Source of the DNA: VBDM01 sp035651815
GTDB taxonomy: Bacteria; Pseudomonadota; Gammaproteobacteria; Burkholderiales; SG8-39
Reading direction: 5' to 3'
Length of the DNA: 64,000 bases
Assembly (NCBI GenBank): GCA_035651815.1
Contig: DASRFB010000023.1
Coordinates: 1 to 64,000, forward strand
The notes under the pieces are model-generated. The model was given only the letters and a program-made list of their open reading frames with translations. It was not told the origin of the DNA and made no database searches. The position numbers and the translations under genes are program-made. Positions within the stretch are counted from its first letter, which is position 1. Every line of letters begins with the position of its first letter. Below, piece after piece: positions 32,553 to 41,235 of this stretch.

Positions 32553-33767
32553 TCACAGCGTTCCGGCGACCACGCGCCCGTTCACGAGCACGGTGCGCTC
32601 GAGCGCGCCGCCGGCGACGAGCGCTTCGGGGTCGGCGGCGTCGGCGATCAGCAGGTCGGCGCGCGCGCCCGCGCGCACGCCGTAGTCGCCCTCGATGCCG
32701 AGCAGGCGCGCGGGCGTGGCGCTGATCATCTCGAAGGCGCGGCCGAGGTCGTTCGATCCCAGGTGCCCGGCGAGCAGCGCCCAGCGCGCGATCTCGAGGA
32801 GGTCGCCGCTGCCGGTCGGCACGAAGGGGTCCTGGATGTTGTCGGACGCCGCGGCGACCGGCACGCCGGCCGCCTGCAGCTCGACGACGCGCGTCAGGCC
32901 GCGCGGGGCGAGCTTCGCCGCGTCGCGGCCCTGCAGGAAGAGGTTGGCCGCGGGCAGCGTGACGACGCCGATGCCCGCGCGCGCGAAGCCCTCGATCACG
33001 CGCGCCGCCTCGGCCGGCGCGAGCGCGGAGAGCGCCGAGCTGTGGCTCGCGACCACCTTGCCCGCCATGCCGAGCGCCTGCGTGCGCTCGATCACGGCGT
33101 GGAAATAGGTGTGCGCCGCGTCCAGGTGCTCGTCGAGGTGGAAGTCGATCGGCTTGCCGTGGCGCGCCGCAAGGTCGAAGGCGAGGTCGAGGATGTCGAG
33201 CGGCCGGTCGGCATGGTTCGGATTGGCGCCGATCACGTCGGCCCCGAGGCGCAGCGCGTCCTCGAGCCACTCGCGCGAGGGCGCGGTGGCTTTCGTGCCG
33301 CCGCCGGTGAGGAATGCGACCACCTGGAGCCGGATGCGCTCGCGCGAGCGCTCGCGCAGCGCGAGGAGCGCCTCGACGCCGCGCAGCCGGCATTCCGGGT
33401 CCACGTTGGCATGCGTGCGCAGCGCCACCGTGCCGCGCGCAACGCAGGCGGCGATCGTGCGCTCCGCGCGCGCCGCGATGTCCTCGGCGCTCATCGCCGA
33501 GGCGTAGCGGCTGAAGGCCTGGATCGCGCCGAGGAGCGTGCCCTGCGGGTTCGGAACGCTGCGCAGCGTGCGCGTCTTGTCGAGGTGCTGGTGCGCGTCG
33601 ACGAGGCCCGGCGTCACCAGGCGCCCGCCCAGCTCGCGCACCTCCATGCCGGAGGCGCCTTCGATGCGCGGCGCAAGGCGCTCGATCCTGCCGCGCTCGC
33701 CGATCAGCAGGTCGTTCAGGCCTTCATGCCCGGCGATCCGGGCGCCGCGAAGGAGGAGCGCGGGCAT
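32553..33767 (-). CDS. Cytosine deaminase-like (CodA-family) amidohydrolase
   Basis: A 404-residue deaminase. Metal-site residues: HxH in VDAHQHLDKT (about 57), His in DFHLDEH (about 210), His in VASHSSAL (about 240) and Asp in SDNIQDPF (about 309); the last motif is characteristic of the CodA branch. It hydrolyses exocyclic amino groups from pyrimidines or related rings. Flanked by an MFS permease (10 bases upstream) and an NMT1-type importer (28 bases downstream), it looks like an uptake-and-deaminate unit for a nucleobase or thiamine-pyrimidine fragment. Confidence 0.87.
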   Translation of the reverse strand: MPALLLRGARIAGHEGLNDLLIGERGRIERLAPRIEGASGMEVRELGGRLVTPGLVDAHQHLDKTRTLRSVPNPQGTLLGAIQAFSRYASAMSAEDIAARAERTIAACVARGTVALRTHANVDPECRLRGVEALLALRERSRERIRLQVVAFLTGGGTKATAPSREWLEDALRLGADVIGANPNHADRPLDILDLAFDLAARHGKPIDFHLDEHLDAAHTYFHAVIERTQALGMAGKVVASHSSALSALAPAEAARVIEGFARAGIGVVTLPAANLFLQGRDAAKLAPRGLTRVVELQAAGVPVAAASDNIQDPFVPTGSGDLLEIARWALLAGHLGSNDLGRAFEMISATPARLLGIEGDYGVRAGARADLLIADAADPEALVAGGALERTVLVNGRVVAGTL

Positions 33768-33777
33768 GGGCGCGATG

Positions 33778-34950
33778 TTAGCCCGGCCCCCGGCCCGCCG
33801 CGAGCGGCTTGCGGTAGGCGCCCACGCCCGCGACGAGCAGCACGCTCGCCGCGATGACGGCGAGGAGCAGCGCGATCGCGCTCCCCGTTCCCCAGAGCGA
33901 ATACACCGCGAGCACGAGCGGCGGCGCCACGAGGTTGCCGGCGGTGATCATCTGGTTCGCGAGGCCGGACACGGTGCCGAGCTGCCCTGCGCCCGGCGCG
34001 ACCCAGGGCAGCATCGCCGACATGACGCCGGGCATCGCGCCCACGGCGATCTGGAACGCGGCGAAGCAGCCGAGCGCCGCGGCGAGCGGCAGCGGCAGCC
34101 CGAGGGCCGCCACCAGGAACGCGCAGCCCACGAGGCCGGAGGAGACGAAGACGATGAACGGCCGCGTGGTGCTGCCGAGCAGCCAGCCCGAGGCGAAGCG
34201 CCCAAGGAGGCCGGGAAGCGCGGCAAGCGCCGTGAGCTGCGCGGTCGCCGAGACCGAAAGCCCGGCGCGCGGCGCGAGCACGAGCGGCGCGAGCGCCACC
34301 GCGCCGAGCAGCACGGCGGTCGCGCAGCCGAACGCCAGCGCGGTGCGCATCGCCGGCGGGTGCCTGACCACAGCGAGGAAAACGCCTGGCGCCGCCGAGG
34401 GCGCGATGCGGGGATTGGAGGGCACCATGAACGCGAGGCAGAGCGTCAGGAGAAAGAGAGCGAGCGCATGGCCGAGGCCGACGGCCGGAAGCGGGTTCAG
34501 CGCAGGCGCCGCCGCCCCGCCCCATTGGCCGAGCGCGAAGCCGAGCGGCGCGAACGCGGACCATACCGCGAGCGCGAGCGCCTGGCGGCGCGCCGTGGCG
34601 CCTTCGACCACCAGCACGGTGAGGGCGACGATCGAGAGGCTGTAGCCCACGCCTTCCGCGAAGCGCAGCGCGACGAGAAGCGCAAAGCTTCCGGCCAGCG
34701 TGAAGCCGAGGCTCGCGCAGGCGAGCAGCGCGAGTCCGGCGAGCGCGACGCGCTTCGCGCCGGCGCGGTCGGCGGCGAGCCCGAGGAACGGCCCGAGCAG
34801 CACGCCGGGCAGCATCACCGCCGAGACCGCGAAGCCGCTCGCGCCGAGCGAGACGCCGAAGTGGTGCGACATCCACTGCACGTGCGGCACCAGCTTGCCG
34901 ATCGCTGCGGCGGCGCAGAGCCCGCACAGGAAGACGACGAGGAAGCGCAT
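33778..34950 (-). CDS. Major facilitator superfamily transporter
   Basis: A 390-residue membrane protein with about 12 helices. The loop after helix 2 holds GPFLGLAADRAGAKR, an MFS motif-A variant. ATG 34950 starts directly in helix 1 (MRFLVVFLCGLC); the open frame extends a little further upstream but without family-like residues. It leads the leftward operon with the CodA-like deaminase and faces gpt, with a 66-base gap holding inverted repeats. Confidence 0.88.
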   Translation of the reverse strand: MRFLVVFLCGLCAAAAIGKLVPHVQWMSHHFGVSLGASGFAVSAVMLPGVLLGPFLGLAADRAGAKRVALAGLALLACASLGFTLAGSFALLVALRFAEGVGYSLSIVALTVLVVEGATARRQALALAVWSAFAPLGFALGQWGGAAAPALNPLPAVGLGHALALFLLTLCLAFMVPSNPRIAPSAAPGVFLAVVRHPPAMRTALAFGCATAVLLGAVALAPLVLAPRAGLSVSATAQLTALAALPGLLGRFASGWLLGSTTRPFIVFVSSGLVGCAFLVAALGLPLPLAAALGCFAAFQIAVGAMPGVMSAMLPWVAPGAGQLGTVSGLANQMITAGNLVAPPLVLAVYSLWGTGSAIALLLAVIAASVLLVAGVGAYRKPLAAGRGPG

Positions 34951-34961
34951 AGTCGGGGAAA

Positions 34962-35011
34962 GTGCCACGGCAGGGCACCATGCCACAACGGCGCAGGGCA
35001 TGGACTAGAAT
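34962..35011. promoter_or_regulatory. Inverted repeats and -10 box between MFS gene and gpt
   Basis: Two inverted repeats lie in the divergent gap: GTGCC (34962-34966) with GGCAC (34974-34978), and CCATGCC (34978-34984) with GGCATGG (34997-35003). The second abuts a rightward -10 TAGAAT (35006-35011) whose transcript would begin at or near the gpt ATG (35017), i.e. nearly leaderless. No good -35 is seen, which fits dependence on a bound activator or a regulated promoter. Confidence 0.5.
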
Positions 35012-35016
35012 TCCGC

Positions 35017-35535
35017 ATGGCGCGCATCCCGTACGAAGACGAAATCATCATCTCCTGGGTGGAGCTGCATCGCGACGCCCGCCATCTCTCCGAAGCGCTG
35101 CACCAGAAGGGCCCGTGGAAGGGCATCATCGCCGTCACGCGCGGCGGCCTCGTGCCCGCGGCGCTCGTCGCGCGCGAGCTCGACATCCGCCTGATCGACA
35201 CGGTCTGCGTGACGAGCTACGGCAGCGGCGAAGCGGGCGGCGCGGCGCAGATGCAGGGCAACGTGCAGATCCTGAAGGGCGTCACCGGCGACGGCGAGGG
35301 CTACCTGCTGATCGACGACCTCGTCGACACCGGCCGCACCGCGCAGGTCGTGCGCCAGCTCCTTCCCAAGGCGTACTTCGCCTGCCTGTACGCGAAGCCG
35401 GCCGGCCGCCCGATCGTGGACGCCTTCGTGAAGGAGTTCAAGCAGACGAAGTGGATCCACTTCCCCTGGGACATCGAGTACAGGTTCGCCACCCCGATCA
35501 AGGAGGGCGGCCGCGTCACCGCGGGTCCCGGTTGA
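35017..35535 (+). CDS. gpt: Xanthine-guanine phosphoribosyltransferase
   Basis: Purine salvage enzyme of 172 residues, converting xanthine, guanine or hypoxanthine with PRPP to the nucleotide. It matches E. coli Gpt along its length: WKGIIAV-x-RGGLVPAAL near residue 35, the PRPP loop LLIDDLVDTGRTA (about 97-109), AKPAGRPIVDAF and the C-terminal W-x-x-FPWD-x-EY base-binding region. It lies close to deaminases and xanthine-type riboswitches, consistent with a nucleobase theme. The following GST gene starts on its stop codon. Confidence 0.92.
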   Translation: MARIPYEDEIIISWVELHRDARHLSEALHQKGPWKGIIAVTRGGLVPAALVARELDIRLIDTVCVTSYGSGEAGGAAQMQGNVQILKGVTGDGEGYLLIDDLVDTGRTAQVVRQLLPKAYFACLYAKPAGRPIVDAFVKEFKQTKWIHFPWDIEYRFATPIKEGGRVTAGPG

Positions 35536-36191
35536 AGCTCGTCATCGGGAACAAGAACTACTCGTCCTGGTCGATGCGCCCCTGGGTGGCGCTGCGCCAG
35601 GCGGCAATCCCCTTCGAGGAAGTGCTGCTCGAGTTCGGCGACGACGGGAAGCCGCGCGGCGTCGAGCGCTATTCGCCCGCGCGCAAGGTGCCGGCGCTCA
35701 TCCTCGACGACGGCGAGGTGATATGGGACTCGCTCGCGATCTGCGAGACGGCGGCGGAGCTGCATCCCGAGAAGGCGCTCTGGCCGGCCGCTCCCGCCGC
35801 GCGCCGCGCCGCGCGCGCCGTCTGCGCGGAAATGCATTCGGGCTTCCAGGCGCTGCGCGATCACCTCGTGATGAACATCCGCTCGAGCCATCCGGGCAAA
35901 GGCATCAATCCGCAATCGCAGAAGGACATCGACCGGGTGGTGGAGATCTGGCGCTCGTGCCGCGCGCGCTTCGGCAGCGCGGGTGGCCTGCTCTTCGGCA
36001 GCTTCAGCATCGCCGACGCGTTCTATGCGCCGGTCGTGACGCGCTTCGACACGTACGCGGTGCCGCTGCCGAAGGAAGCGCGCGAGTACTGCGAAGCGGT
36101 CCATCGCCTCTCCGCGGTGCGCGAATGGATCGAGGCCGCGCGGCGCGAGACCGGGTTCGTCGCGGCCGACGAGCCGTACGCGTCCCGGTGA
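35532..36191 (+). CDS. Glutathione S-transferase family protein
   Basis: A 219-residue GST. The thioredoxin-like domain (1-80) begins LVIGNKNYSSWSMRPW, with Ser at the usual catalytic position, and has the cis-Pro in KVPALILDDG and the DSLAICETAAEL glutathione-binding turn. The helical domain follows. The start is taken as TTG 35532, overlapping the gpt stop (TTGA), since no ATG or GTG exists at the domain start. Confidence 0.88.
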   Translation: MKLVIGNKNYSSWSMRPWVALRQAAIPFEEVLLEFGDDGKPRGVERYSPARKVPALILDDGEVIWDSLAICETAAELHPEKALWPAAPAARRAARAVCAEMHSGFQALRDHLVMNIRSSHPGKGINPQSQKDIDRVVEIWRSCRARFGSAGGLLFGSFSIADAFYAPVVTRFDTYAVPLPKEAREYCEAVHRLSAVREWIEAARRETGFVAADEPYASR

Positions 36192-36201
36192 AGACCGCGT
36201 C

Positions 36202-37242
36202 GTGAAAACCTACGTGGTGGGCGGAGCGGTGCGCGATGAGCTGCTCGGCCTGCCGGTGCAGGACCGCGATCACGTGGTGGTGGGCGCTACGCCCGAGGAG
36301 ATGGAGCGCCTGGGCTACAAGCCGGTGGGCAAGGACTTCCCGGTCTTCCTGCATCCGAAGACGCACGAGGAATATGCGCTCGCGCGCACCGAGCGAAAGA
36401 GCGGCCGCGGCTACAAAGGCTTCACGGTCCACGCGGCGCCCGACGTCACGCTCGAAGACGACCTGCGCCGGCGCGATCTCACCATCAACGCCATGGCGAA
36501 AGCGGAGGACGGCACGCTCGTCGATCCCTTCGGCGGCAGGCAGGACCTCGGGAAGCGGCTGCTGCGCCACGTGAGCGAGGCGTTCGCGGAGGATCCGGTG
36601 CGGATCCTGCGCGTCGCGCGCTTCGCCGCGCGCTTCGGCTTCGCGGTGGCGCCGGAAACGATGGCGCTCATGCAGCAGATGGTAAGGAGCGGCGAGGCGG
36701 ACTACCTCGTGGCCGAGCGCGTCTGGCAGGAGTTCGCGAAGGGCCTGCAGGAGGAGCACCCGGAGCGCATGTTCCAGGTGCTCGAGGAGAGCGGCCTGCG
36801 CGCGAAGCTGCTCCCCGAGCTTGCGGCGCTGCCCGCGAGGTTCGCCGGCTCGCCCGCGGTCCGCTTCGCGCTTCTCGCGTGGCCGATGGCCGAGGGCCAG
36901 GTTGTGGCGCTCTGCGAGCGCCTCAAGGCGCCCGGCGAGGCGCGCGAGCTCGCGCTCGCCGCAAGCCGCAACCGCGAGCGCCTGCGGGCCGTGCCCGGCG
37001 CGACGCCGGCCGCGCTCCTCGAGCTGCTCAAGCGCGCGGACGCGTTCCGGCGCCCGGAGCGCTTCGCCGAGCTGCTGGAAGTCGCGCAGCTCTCTGGGGC
37101 GGATGCGAGCCGCGCCGAGAAGGCGCGCCGCGCCGCGGCGGCGGTGGACGCGGGCGCCATCGCGGCGAAGGCGGCGGCGAGCGCCGAGATTCCCGCCCGC
37201 CTCGACGAGGCGCGCATCGCCGCGATCAAGAAAGCGTTATAG
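36202..37242 (+). CDS. cca: CCA tRNA nucleotidyltransferase, short form
   Basis: Adds or repairs the 3' CCA end of tRNA. GTG start. The nucleotidyltransferase head has GGAVRDELLG (about 7-16), the DxD in QDRDHVVVG, LRRRDLTINAMA and the EDPVRILRVARFAARF segment; the tail continues to residue 346. Gamma- and betaproteobacterial class II enzymes are usually about 410 residues with a C-terminal HD phosphohydrolase domain; no HD motif is seen here, so that domain is missing or lost. CCA addition itself should be intact. Confidence 0.92.
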   Translation: MKTYVVGGAVRDELLGLPVQDRDHVVVGATPEEMERLGYKPVGKDFPVFLHPKTHEEYALARTERKSGRGYKGFTVHAAPDVTLEDDLRRRDLTINAMAKAEDGTLVDPFGGRQDLGKRLLRHVSEAFAEDPVRILRVARFAARFGFAVAPETMALMQQMVRSGEADYLVAERVWQEFAKGLQEEHPERMFQVLEESGLRAKLLPELAALPARFAGSPAVRFALLAWPMAEGQVVALCERLKAPGEARELALAASRNRERLRAVPGATPAALLELLKRADAFRRPERFAELLEVAQLSGADASRAEKARRAAAAVDAGAIAAKAAASAEIPARLDEARIAAIKKAL

Positions 37243-37374
37243 GACGCGGTGAACCAGCCACGCGGCGAGCGATAGCAGGATCGTTCCGCCGATCGAGAGC
37301 CGCCACTGCTGCCGGGGAGTGGCGAGCATTAGAATGCCGGCCACTACCAATACTGTGAGCACCCACTTGAGCAC
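37237..37374 (-). CDS. Small two-helix membrane protein, DUF2905-like
   Basis: A 45-residue open frame from GTG 37374. It starts MLKWVLTVLVVAGILML, has a short loop with RQQWR, and ends in GGTILLSLAAWLVHRVL. The second helix resembles the C-terminal helix of DUF2905 proteins (GTxLLSLL...). The loop that normally carries GLGRLPGD is absent, so it may be a shortened relative. It overlaps the cca stop by six bases and the start of the divergent GST by 20. A shorter version could begin at GTG 37362. Confidence 0.5.
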   Translation of the reverse strand: MLKWVLTVLVVAGILMLATPRQQWRLSIGGTILLSLAAWLVHRVL

Positions 37375-37987
37375 AATCGAACTCTATACGTGGAGCACGC
37401 CCAACGGCCGCAAGGTTTCAATCATGCTCGAGGAATGCGGCCTGCCGTACAACGTGCACAAGATCAACATCGGCACGAACGCCGAGCAGTTCACGCCGGA
37501 ATACCTGAAGATCAATCCCAACGGCAAGATCCCGTCGATCGTCGACCCCGACGGTCCCGGCGGCAAGCCGATCGCGCTCATGGAGTCGGGCGCGATCCTC
37601 ATCTACCTCGCCGACAAGACGGGAAAATTTTTCCCGGCGAAGCGGAAATACGACGTGCTGCAGTGGCTCATGTTCCAGATGGGCGGGGTCGGCCCGATGT
37701 TCGGCCAGGCGCACCACTTCATGCGCGCGAAGAAGGACGAGATTCCGTACGGCAGCGAGCGCTACGGCAACGAGGCGAAGCGCCTGTACGGCGTCATGGA
37801 CAAGCATCTCGGCGCGAACGAATACTTTGCCTCCGAATATTCGATCGCCGACATGGCCATCTACCCCTGGGCCGCGCGCCACGAGTGGCACCGCGTCGAG
37901 CTCGCCGCGTTCCCGAACGTGAAGCGCTGGTACGACCGCGTCGGGGCGCGCCCCCCGGTCGTGCGCGGCATGGCGGTCCCTGCCTAG
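37355..37987 (+). CDS. Nu-class glutathione S-transferase / disulfide-bond oxidoreductase (YfcG/YghU-like)
   Basis: A 210-residue GST. The opening IELYTWSTPNGRKVSIMLEE is the nu-class pattern, where the Thr-Pro-Asn loop replaces the usual catalytic Ser or Tyr. NPNGKIPSIVDPDGPGG gives the cis-Pro loop and MESGAILIYLADKTG the glutathione turn. These proteins reduce disulfides using two glutathione molecules. The start is uncertain: GTG 37355 or TTG 37367. Confidence 0.88.
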   Translation: MSTHLSTIELYTWSTPNGRKVSIMLEECGLPYNVHKINIGTNAEQFTPEYLKINPNGKIPSIVDPDGPGGKPIALMESGAILIYLADKTGKFFPAKRKYDVLQWLMFQMGGVGPMFGQAHHFMRAKKDEIPYGSERYGNEAKRLYGVMDKHLGANEYFASEYSIADMAIYPWAARHEWHRVELAAFPNVKRWYDRVGARPPVVRGMAVPA

Positions 37988-37993
37988 AGAAGC

Positions 37994-38776
37994 GTGGCCC
38001 GGCTCGAGCTGATCGAGCGCCGCCCGCGCGGGACGCCGCTCGGCCCGCCGGTGCTCTTCGTGCACGGCGCTTTCGCCGGGGCGTGGGCCTGGGACGAATA
38101 TTTCCTGCCTTACTTCGCCGACGCCGGGCTGCACGCCTATGCGCTGAGCCTGCGCGGCCACGGCGGCAGCGAGGGCGCCGAGGCGCTCGAGCAGGCGAGC
38201 GTGCACGACTACGTCGCCGACATGGCCGAGGCGATCGCGCGCATCGGCGCGCCGCCCGCGGTGGTCGCGCACTCGATGGGCGGATTCGTCGCGCAGAAGT
38301 ACCTGGAGGATCGCGAATTGCCGGCGCTGGCGCTGCTCGCCTCGACGCCGCCGCAAGGGCTGCTGCCGGTCATGGCGCAGCTCGCGCTGCGCCGGCCGCG
38401 GCTCTTCTCCGAGCTGAACGGCTTCATCTGGAGCGGGCGCGCCTCGCGCGAGCTCGTGCGGCAACTGCTTTTCGCCGGCCCGGTGGACGCGGCGCGCCTC
38501 GAGCGCTATTGCCTGCGGCTGCAGCGCGAGTCGGTGCGCGCGATGTGGGACACGAGCCTCTTCGCCCTGCCGCAGCTCTGGCGCATGCGCGGCACGCGGC
38601 TCCTCTTCCTCGGCGCGGAGCGCGACGAGCTTGTCCCGCCCACGCTCGTCGAGCTCGGCGCGAGGAGCTTCGGCGCGCAGGCGGAGATCGTGCCCGGCAT
38701 GGGGCACGCCATGATGCTCGACGCCGGCTGGCAGGCGGTGGCGGAGCGCGTCGTGCGGTGGCTGCGCCCGGCCTAG
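37994..38776 (+). CDS. Alpha/beta hydrolase
   Basis: A 260-residue hydrolase starting at GTG 37994. The oxyanion strand is VLFVHGAFAGAWAW, the nucleophile elbow AHSMGGF (Ser about 93), the acid probably Asp in AERDELVPP, and the base His in GMGHAMM. The general fold is clear; ester or lactone substrate not known. It follows the GST by six bases and overlaps the convergent cytochrome gene by four. Confidence 0.88.
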   Translation: MARLELIERRPRGTPLGPPVLFVHGAFAGAWAWDEYFLPYFADAGLHAYALSLRGHGGSEGAEALEQASVHDYVADMAEAIARIGAPPAVVAHSMGGFVAQKYLEDRELPALALLASTPPQGLLPVMAQLALRRPRLFSELNGFIWSGRASRELVRQLLFAGPVDAARLERYCLRLQRESVRAMWDTSLFALPQLWRMRGTRLLFLGAERDELVPPTLVELGARSFGAQAEIVPGMGHAMMLDAGWQAVAERVVRWLRPA

Positions 38777-39411
38777 CGCCGCGCGTGCTTCTGCAGGAAC
38801 GCGAGGATCGCGTCGACCGAGAGCTGCGGCTCGCCCGGGACCGGGTGCGAGCCGACGACGCGGTTCATCCATTGCATGTTGTCCTGCATGCGCGCGACCA
38901 CGCGCGGCCATTCCGCGGCGCTGTGGCGCGCGGGATCGGGCAGCACGTGGCACTGGCTGCAGGCGAGGCGGAAGGGCTCCGCCGCGGGTGCGTTCACGTC
39001 CGGGTAGCGCGCCGCGTCGAGCGGCTTCTGGCCGTTCTTCTGCAGGTAGCGCACGAGCGTGCGCTCCTCGGGCGCGCTCGGCGCCTTCACGCCCGCCATC
39101 ATCTCCTCCATGAGCGTGCCCATGTTGCCGCGCCCGCGCATGCGCAGCACCATGCGCTCGACGATCGAGGGCCACTTCGCCGCCTGGTGCATCGCCGGGT
39201 TCGGCAGGTTGTGGCACTGCACGCAGTAGCGCTTGACGAGCGTCGCGCCCTGCGAGCGCGGCTGCGGCAGCGCCGCGGCGTCGAACGTCGGCGGCAGGAT
39301 GCGCTCGAGCATCGGGCCGTGCGGGCTTTCGGACCAGCGCTTGCGCGCTTCTTCCATTTCACCCGCCGCGCAGGTGTGCGAGAAGACGAATAACAAGACA
39401 ACCCACTTCAT
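38773..39411 (-). CDS. Exported di-haem c-type cytochrome
   Basis: A 212-residue protein with a short signal peptide (MKWVVLLFVFSHTCAAG). Two haem-binding motifs, CVQCH (about 63) and CSQCH (about 154), lie in repeated domains; each is followed by a short loop with L-x-x-P and then MH or RH and a W-P segment, so the two halves arose by duplication. It probably carries electrons in the periplasm. The ATG overlaps the midA-type gene stop. Confidence 0.85.
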   Translation of the reverse strand: MKWVVLLFVFSHTCAAGEMEEARKRWSESPHGPMLERILPPTFDAAALPQPRSQGATLVKRYCVQCHNLPNPAMHQAAKWPSIVERMVLRMRGRGNMGTLMEEMMAGVKAPSAPEERTLVRYLQKNGQKPLDAARYPDVNAPAAEPFRLACSQCHVLPDPARHSAAEWPRVVARMQDNMQWMNRVVGSHPVPGEPQLSVDAILAFLQKHARR

Positions 39412-40457
39412 AGTGTGTGGGTGCGATCCCCGCTCGAGAACCCCAGCAGCGGCCGCGCGAGGCCGCGCCCGACCGCGAAGACCTTGAAGAGCTCGCCCAT
39501 CTCCGCGGGCGAGAGCAGCTTCTGCGCCTCGGAGGCGAGCGGCGCATAGTGCAGCGCGTTCTCGACGTTCGCTTCGGCAAGCACCTCCGTGATGCCGCAG
39601 TTCACGAGGAACTGCGCCTGCGTGGCATAGCCGAGCACCTCGAGCCCCGCGTCCGCCGCCGCGTGCGCGAGCGCGCTGAAGTCGACGTGCGCCGTGATGT
39701 CCTGGCGCCCGGGCTGGAAGAAGACCTCGCCGTGCGCCTGGTGGCGGTGATGGCACATGAGCGTGCCCATGGCGCGCTGCGGATGGTAGTACTCGCGCGC
39801 CGCGAAGCCGTAGTCGACGATGAAGGCCGCGCCTTCCTCGAGCGATTCGCCGAGCGCGCGCATCCAGGCCTGGCCGACGAGCCCGATCTCGCTCTCGTAG
39901 CGCGGCTCCACGGGGATGGCGCGCGCGCGCTCCAAGAGCTCGCCGCTCGCCGGCCGCTCGCGCCAGACGAGCGCGCCGGCGTTCACGCCGACGCCGCGCT
40001 CCATGATGCCTTCGGGCGTCCACGCCACCGCGTGCACCGGCATTGCGTCGAGCACCTCGTTCGCGATCACCACGCCGCGAAAGCGCCGCGGCAGCGCGTC
40101 GAGCCAGGTCACTTTCTTTCCGAGGCGTTCGGCCTGGCGGGCGCGCAAATCGGCACTGGTTTCCAGGATGGAATAGGGGCAACCCAGGTGCTCGAGCAGC
40201 GTCGCCGCCAGAGCGCCGCTGCCGGCGCCGACCTCGAGCACGCGCGCGGGCTTGAGCGCGGCGAGCTGCCGCGCGAGCGTGCGGCCGAAGAGCGCGCCGA
40301 GCTCGGGCGCGGTGACGAAATCGCCGCCGGGGCCGAATTTCCGCGCGCCGCCCGCGTAGTAGCCGAGCCCCGGCTCGTGCAGCACGAGCTCCATGTAGCG
40401 GGCGAACGAGATCCAGCCGCCGGACGCGGCGATCTCCTCGACGACGCGGGAAAGCAT
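39408..40457 (-). CDS. SAM-dependent methyltransferase, MidA/NDUFAF7 family
   Basis: A 349-residue COG1565-type enzyme. The N-terminus FARYMELVLHEPGLGYYAGG and GPGGDFVTAPELGALFGR are diagnostic; the SAM-binding motif is VLEVGAGSGAL (about 91), followed by IANEVLDAMPV. Mitochondrial relatives dimethylate an arginine of complex I; bacterial substrates are not settled. Divergent from the pteridine reductase. Confidence 0.93.
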   Translation of the reverse strand: MLSRVVEEIAASGGWISFARYMELVLHEPGLGYYAGGARKFGPGGDFVTAPELGALFGRTLARQLAALKPARVLEVGAGSGALAATLLEHLGCPYSILETSADLRARQAERLGKKVTWLDALPRRFRGVVIANEVLDAMPVHAVAWTPEGIMERGVGVNAGALVWRERPASGELLERARAIPVEPRYESEIGLVGQAWMRALGESLEEGAAFIVDYGFAAREYYHPQRAMGTLMCHHRHQAHGEVFFQPGRQDITAHVDFSALAHAAADAGLEVLGYATQAQFLVNCGITEVLAEANVENALHYAPLASEAQKLLSPAEMGELFKVFAVGRGLARPLLGFSSGDRTHTL

Positions 40458-40488
40458 GCAGGAAATTTACCCTAGAATTTCTCCTTCC

Positions 40489-41235
40489 ATGGCGTGGAGC
40501 CTCGAAGGGAAAAGCGTGCTCATCACCGGCGGCGCGCGCCGCGTCGGCGCCGCCATCGCGCGCCGGCTGCACGGCGCGGGCGCGGGCGTGCTGCTGCACT
40601 ACCGCGACTCCGAGTCCGACGCGGCGGCGCTCGCGGCGGAGCTGAACGCCGCGCGCGAGAAGAGCGCGGCGACGGTGAAGGCGGAGCTCCTCGCGCCGAT
40701 CGCGCCCAAGGCGCTCGTTGCGAAGGCGCTCGAGCACTTCGGCCGGCTCGATCTCCTCGTCAACAACGCCTCCAGCTTCTTCCCGGTCGCGCTCGGCGCG
40801 ATCGAGGCCTCGCACTGGGAGGAGCTGATCGGCTCGAACCTGCGCGCGCCGCTCTTCCTCTCGCAGGAGGCGGCGCCGCACCTGGCGAAGGCGCAGGGCT
40901 CGATCGTGAACATCGTCGATATCCACGCCGAGCGCCCGCTGAAGGGCTACCCGGTCTACAGCATCGCCAAGGCGGGCCTCGCGGCGCTCACCCGCTCGCT
41001 CGCGCTCGAACTCGCTCCTGACGTGCGAGTGAACGGCGTCGCGCCCGGCGCCATCGCCTGGCCCGAGGACGAGCAGTTCCCGCCCGAGGAGCGCGCGCGC
41101 ATCATCGCCACCACTCCGCTCGGGCGCACCGGAAGCGGCGAGGACATCGCGCAGGCGGTACACTTCCTCGCCTGCGCCCCGTACGTCACGGGCCAGATCG
41201 TCGCGGTCGACGGCGGCCGCTCCATCTTCCTATGA
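40489..41235 (+). CDS. Pteridine reductase, short-chain dehydrogenase family
   Basis: A 248-residue SDR. The cofactor motif TGGARRVGAAIA has the RR typical of pteridine and dihydrofolate reductases of the FolM/PTR1 group; the catalytic motif is YSIAKAG (Tyr about 161, Lys about 165), and NNASSF replaces NNAG. It reduces pterins or dihydrofolate with NADPH. ATG 40489 is preferred over an upstream ATG because the glycine-rich motif then sits at the usual position. The stop overlaps ttcA. Confidence 0.87.
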   Translation: MAWSLEGKSVLITGGARRVGAAIARRLHGAGAGVLLHYRDSESDAAALAAELNAAREKSAATVKAELLAPIAPKALVAKALEHFGRLDLLVNNASSFFPVALGAIEASHWEELIGSNLRAPLFLSQEAAPHLAKAQGSIVNIVDIHAERPLKGYPVYSIAKAGLAALTRSLALELAPDVRVNGVAPGAIAWPEDEQFPPEERARIIATTPLGRTGSGEDIAQAVHFLACAPYVTGQIVAVDGGRSIFL

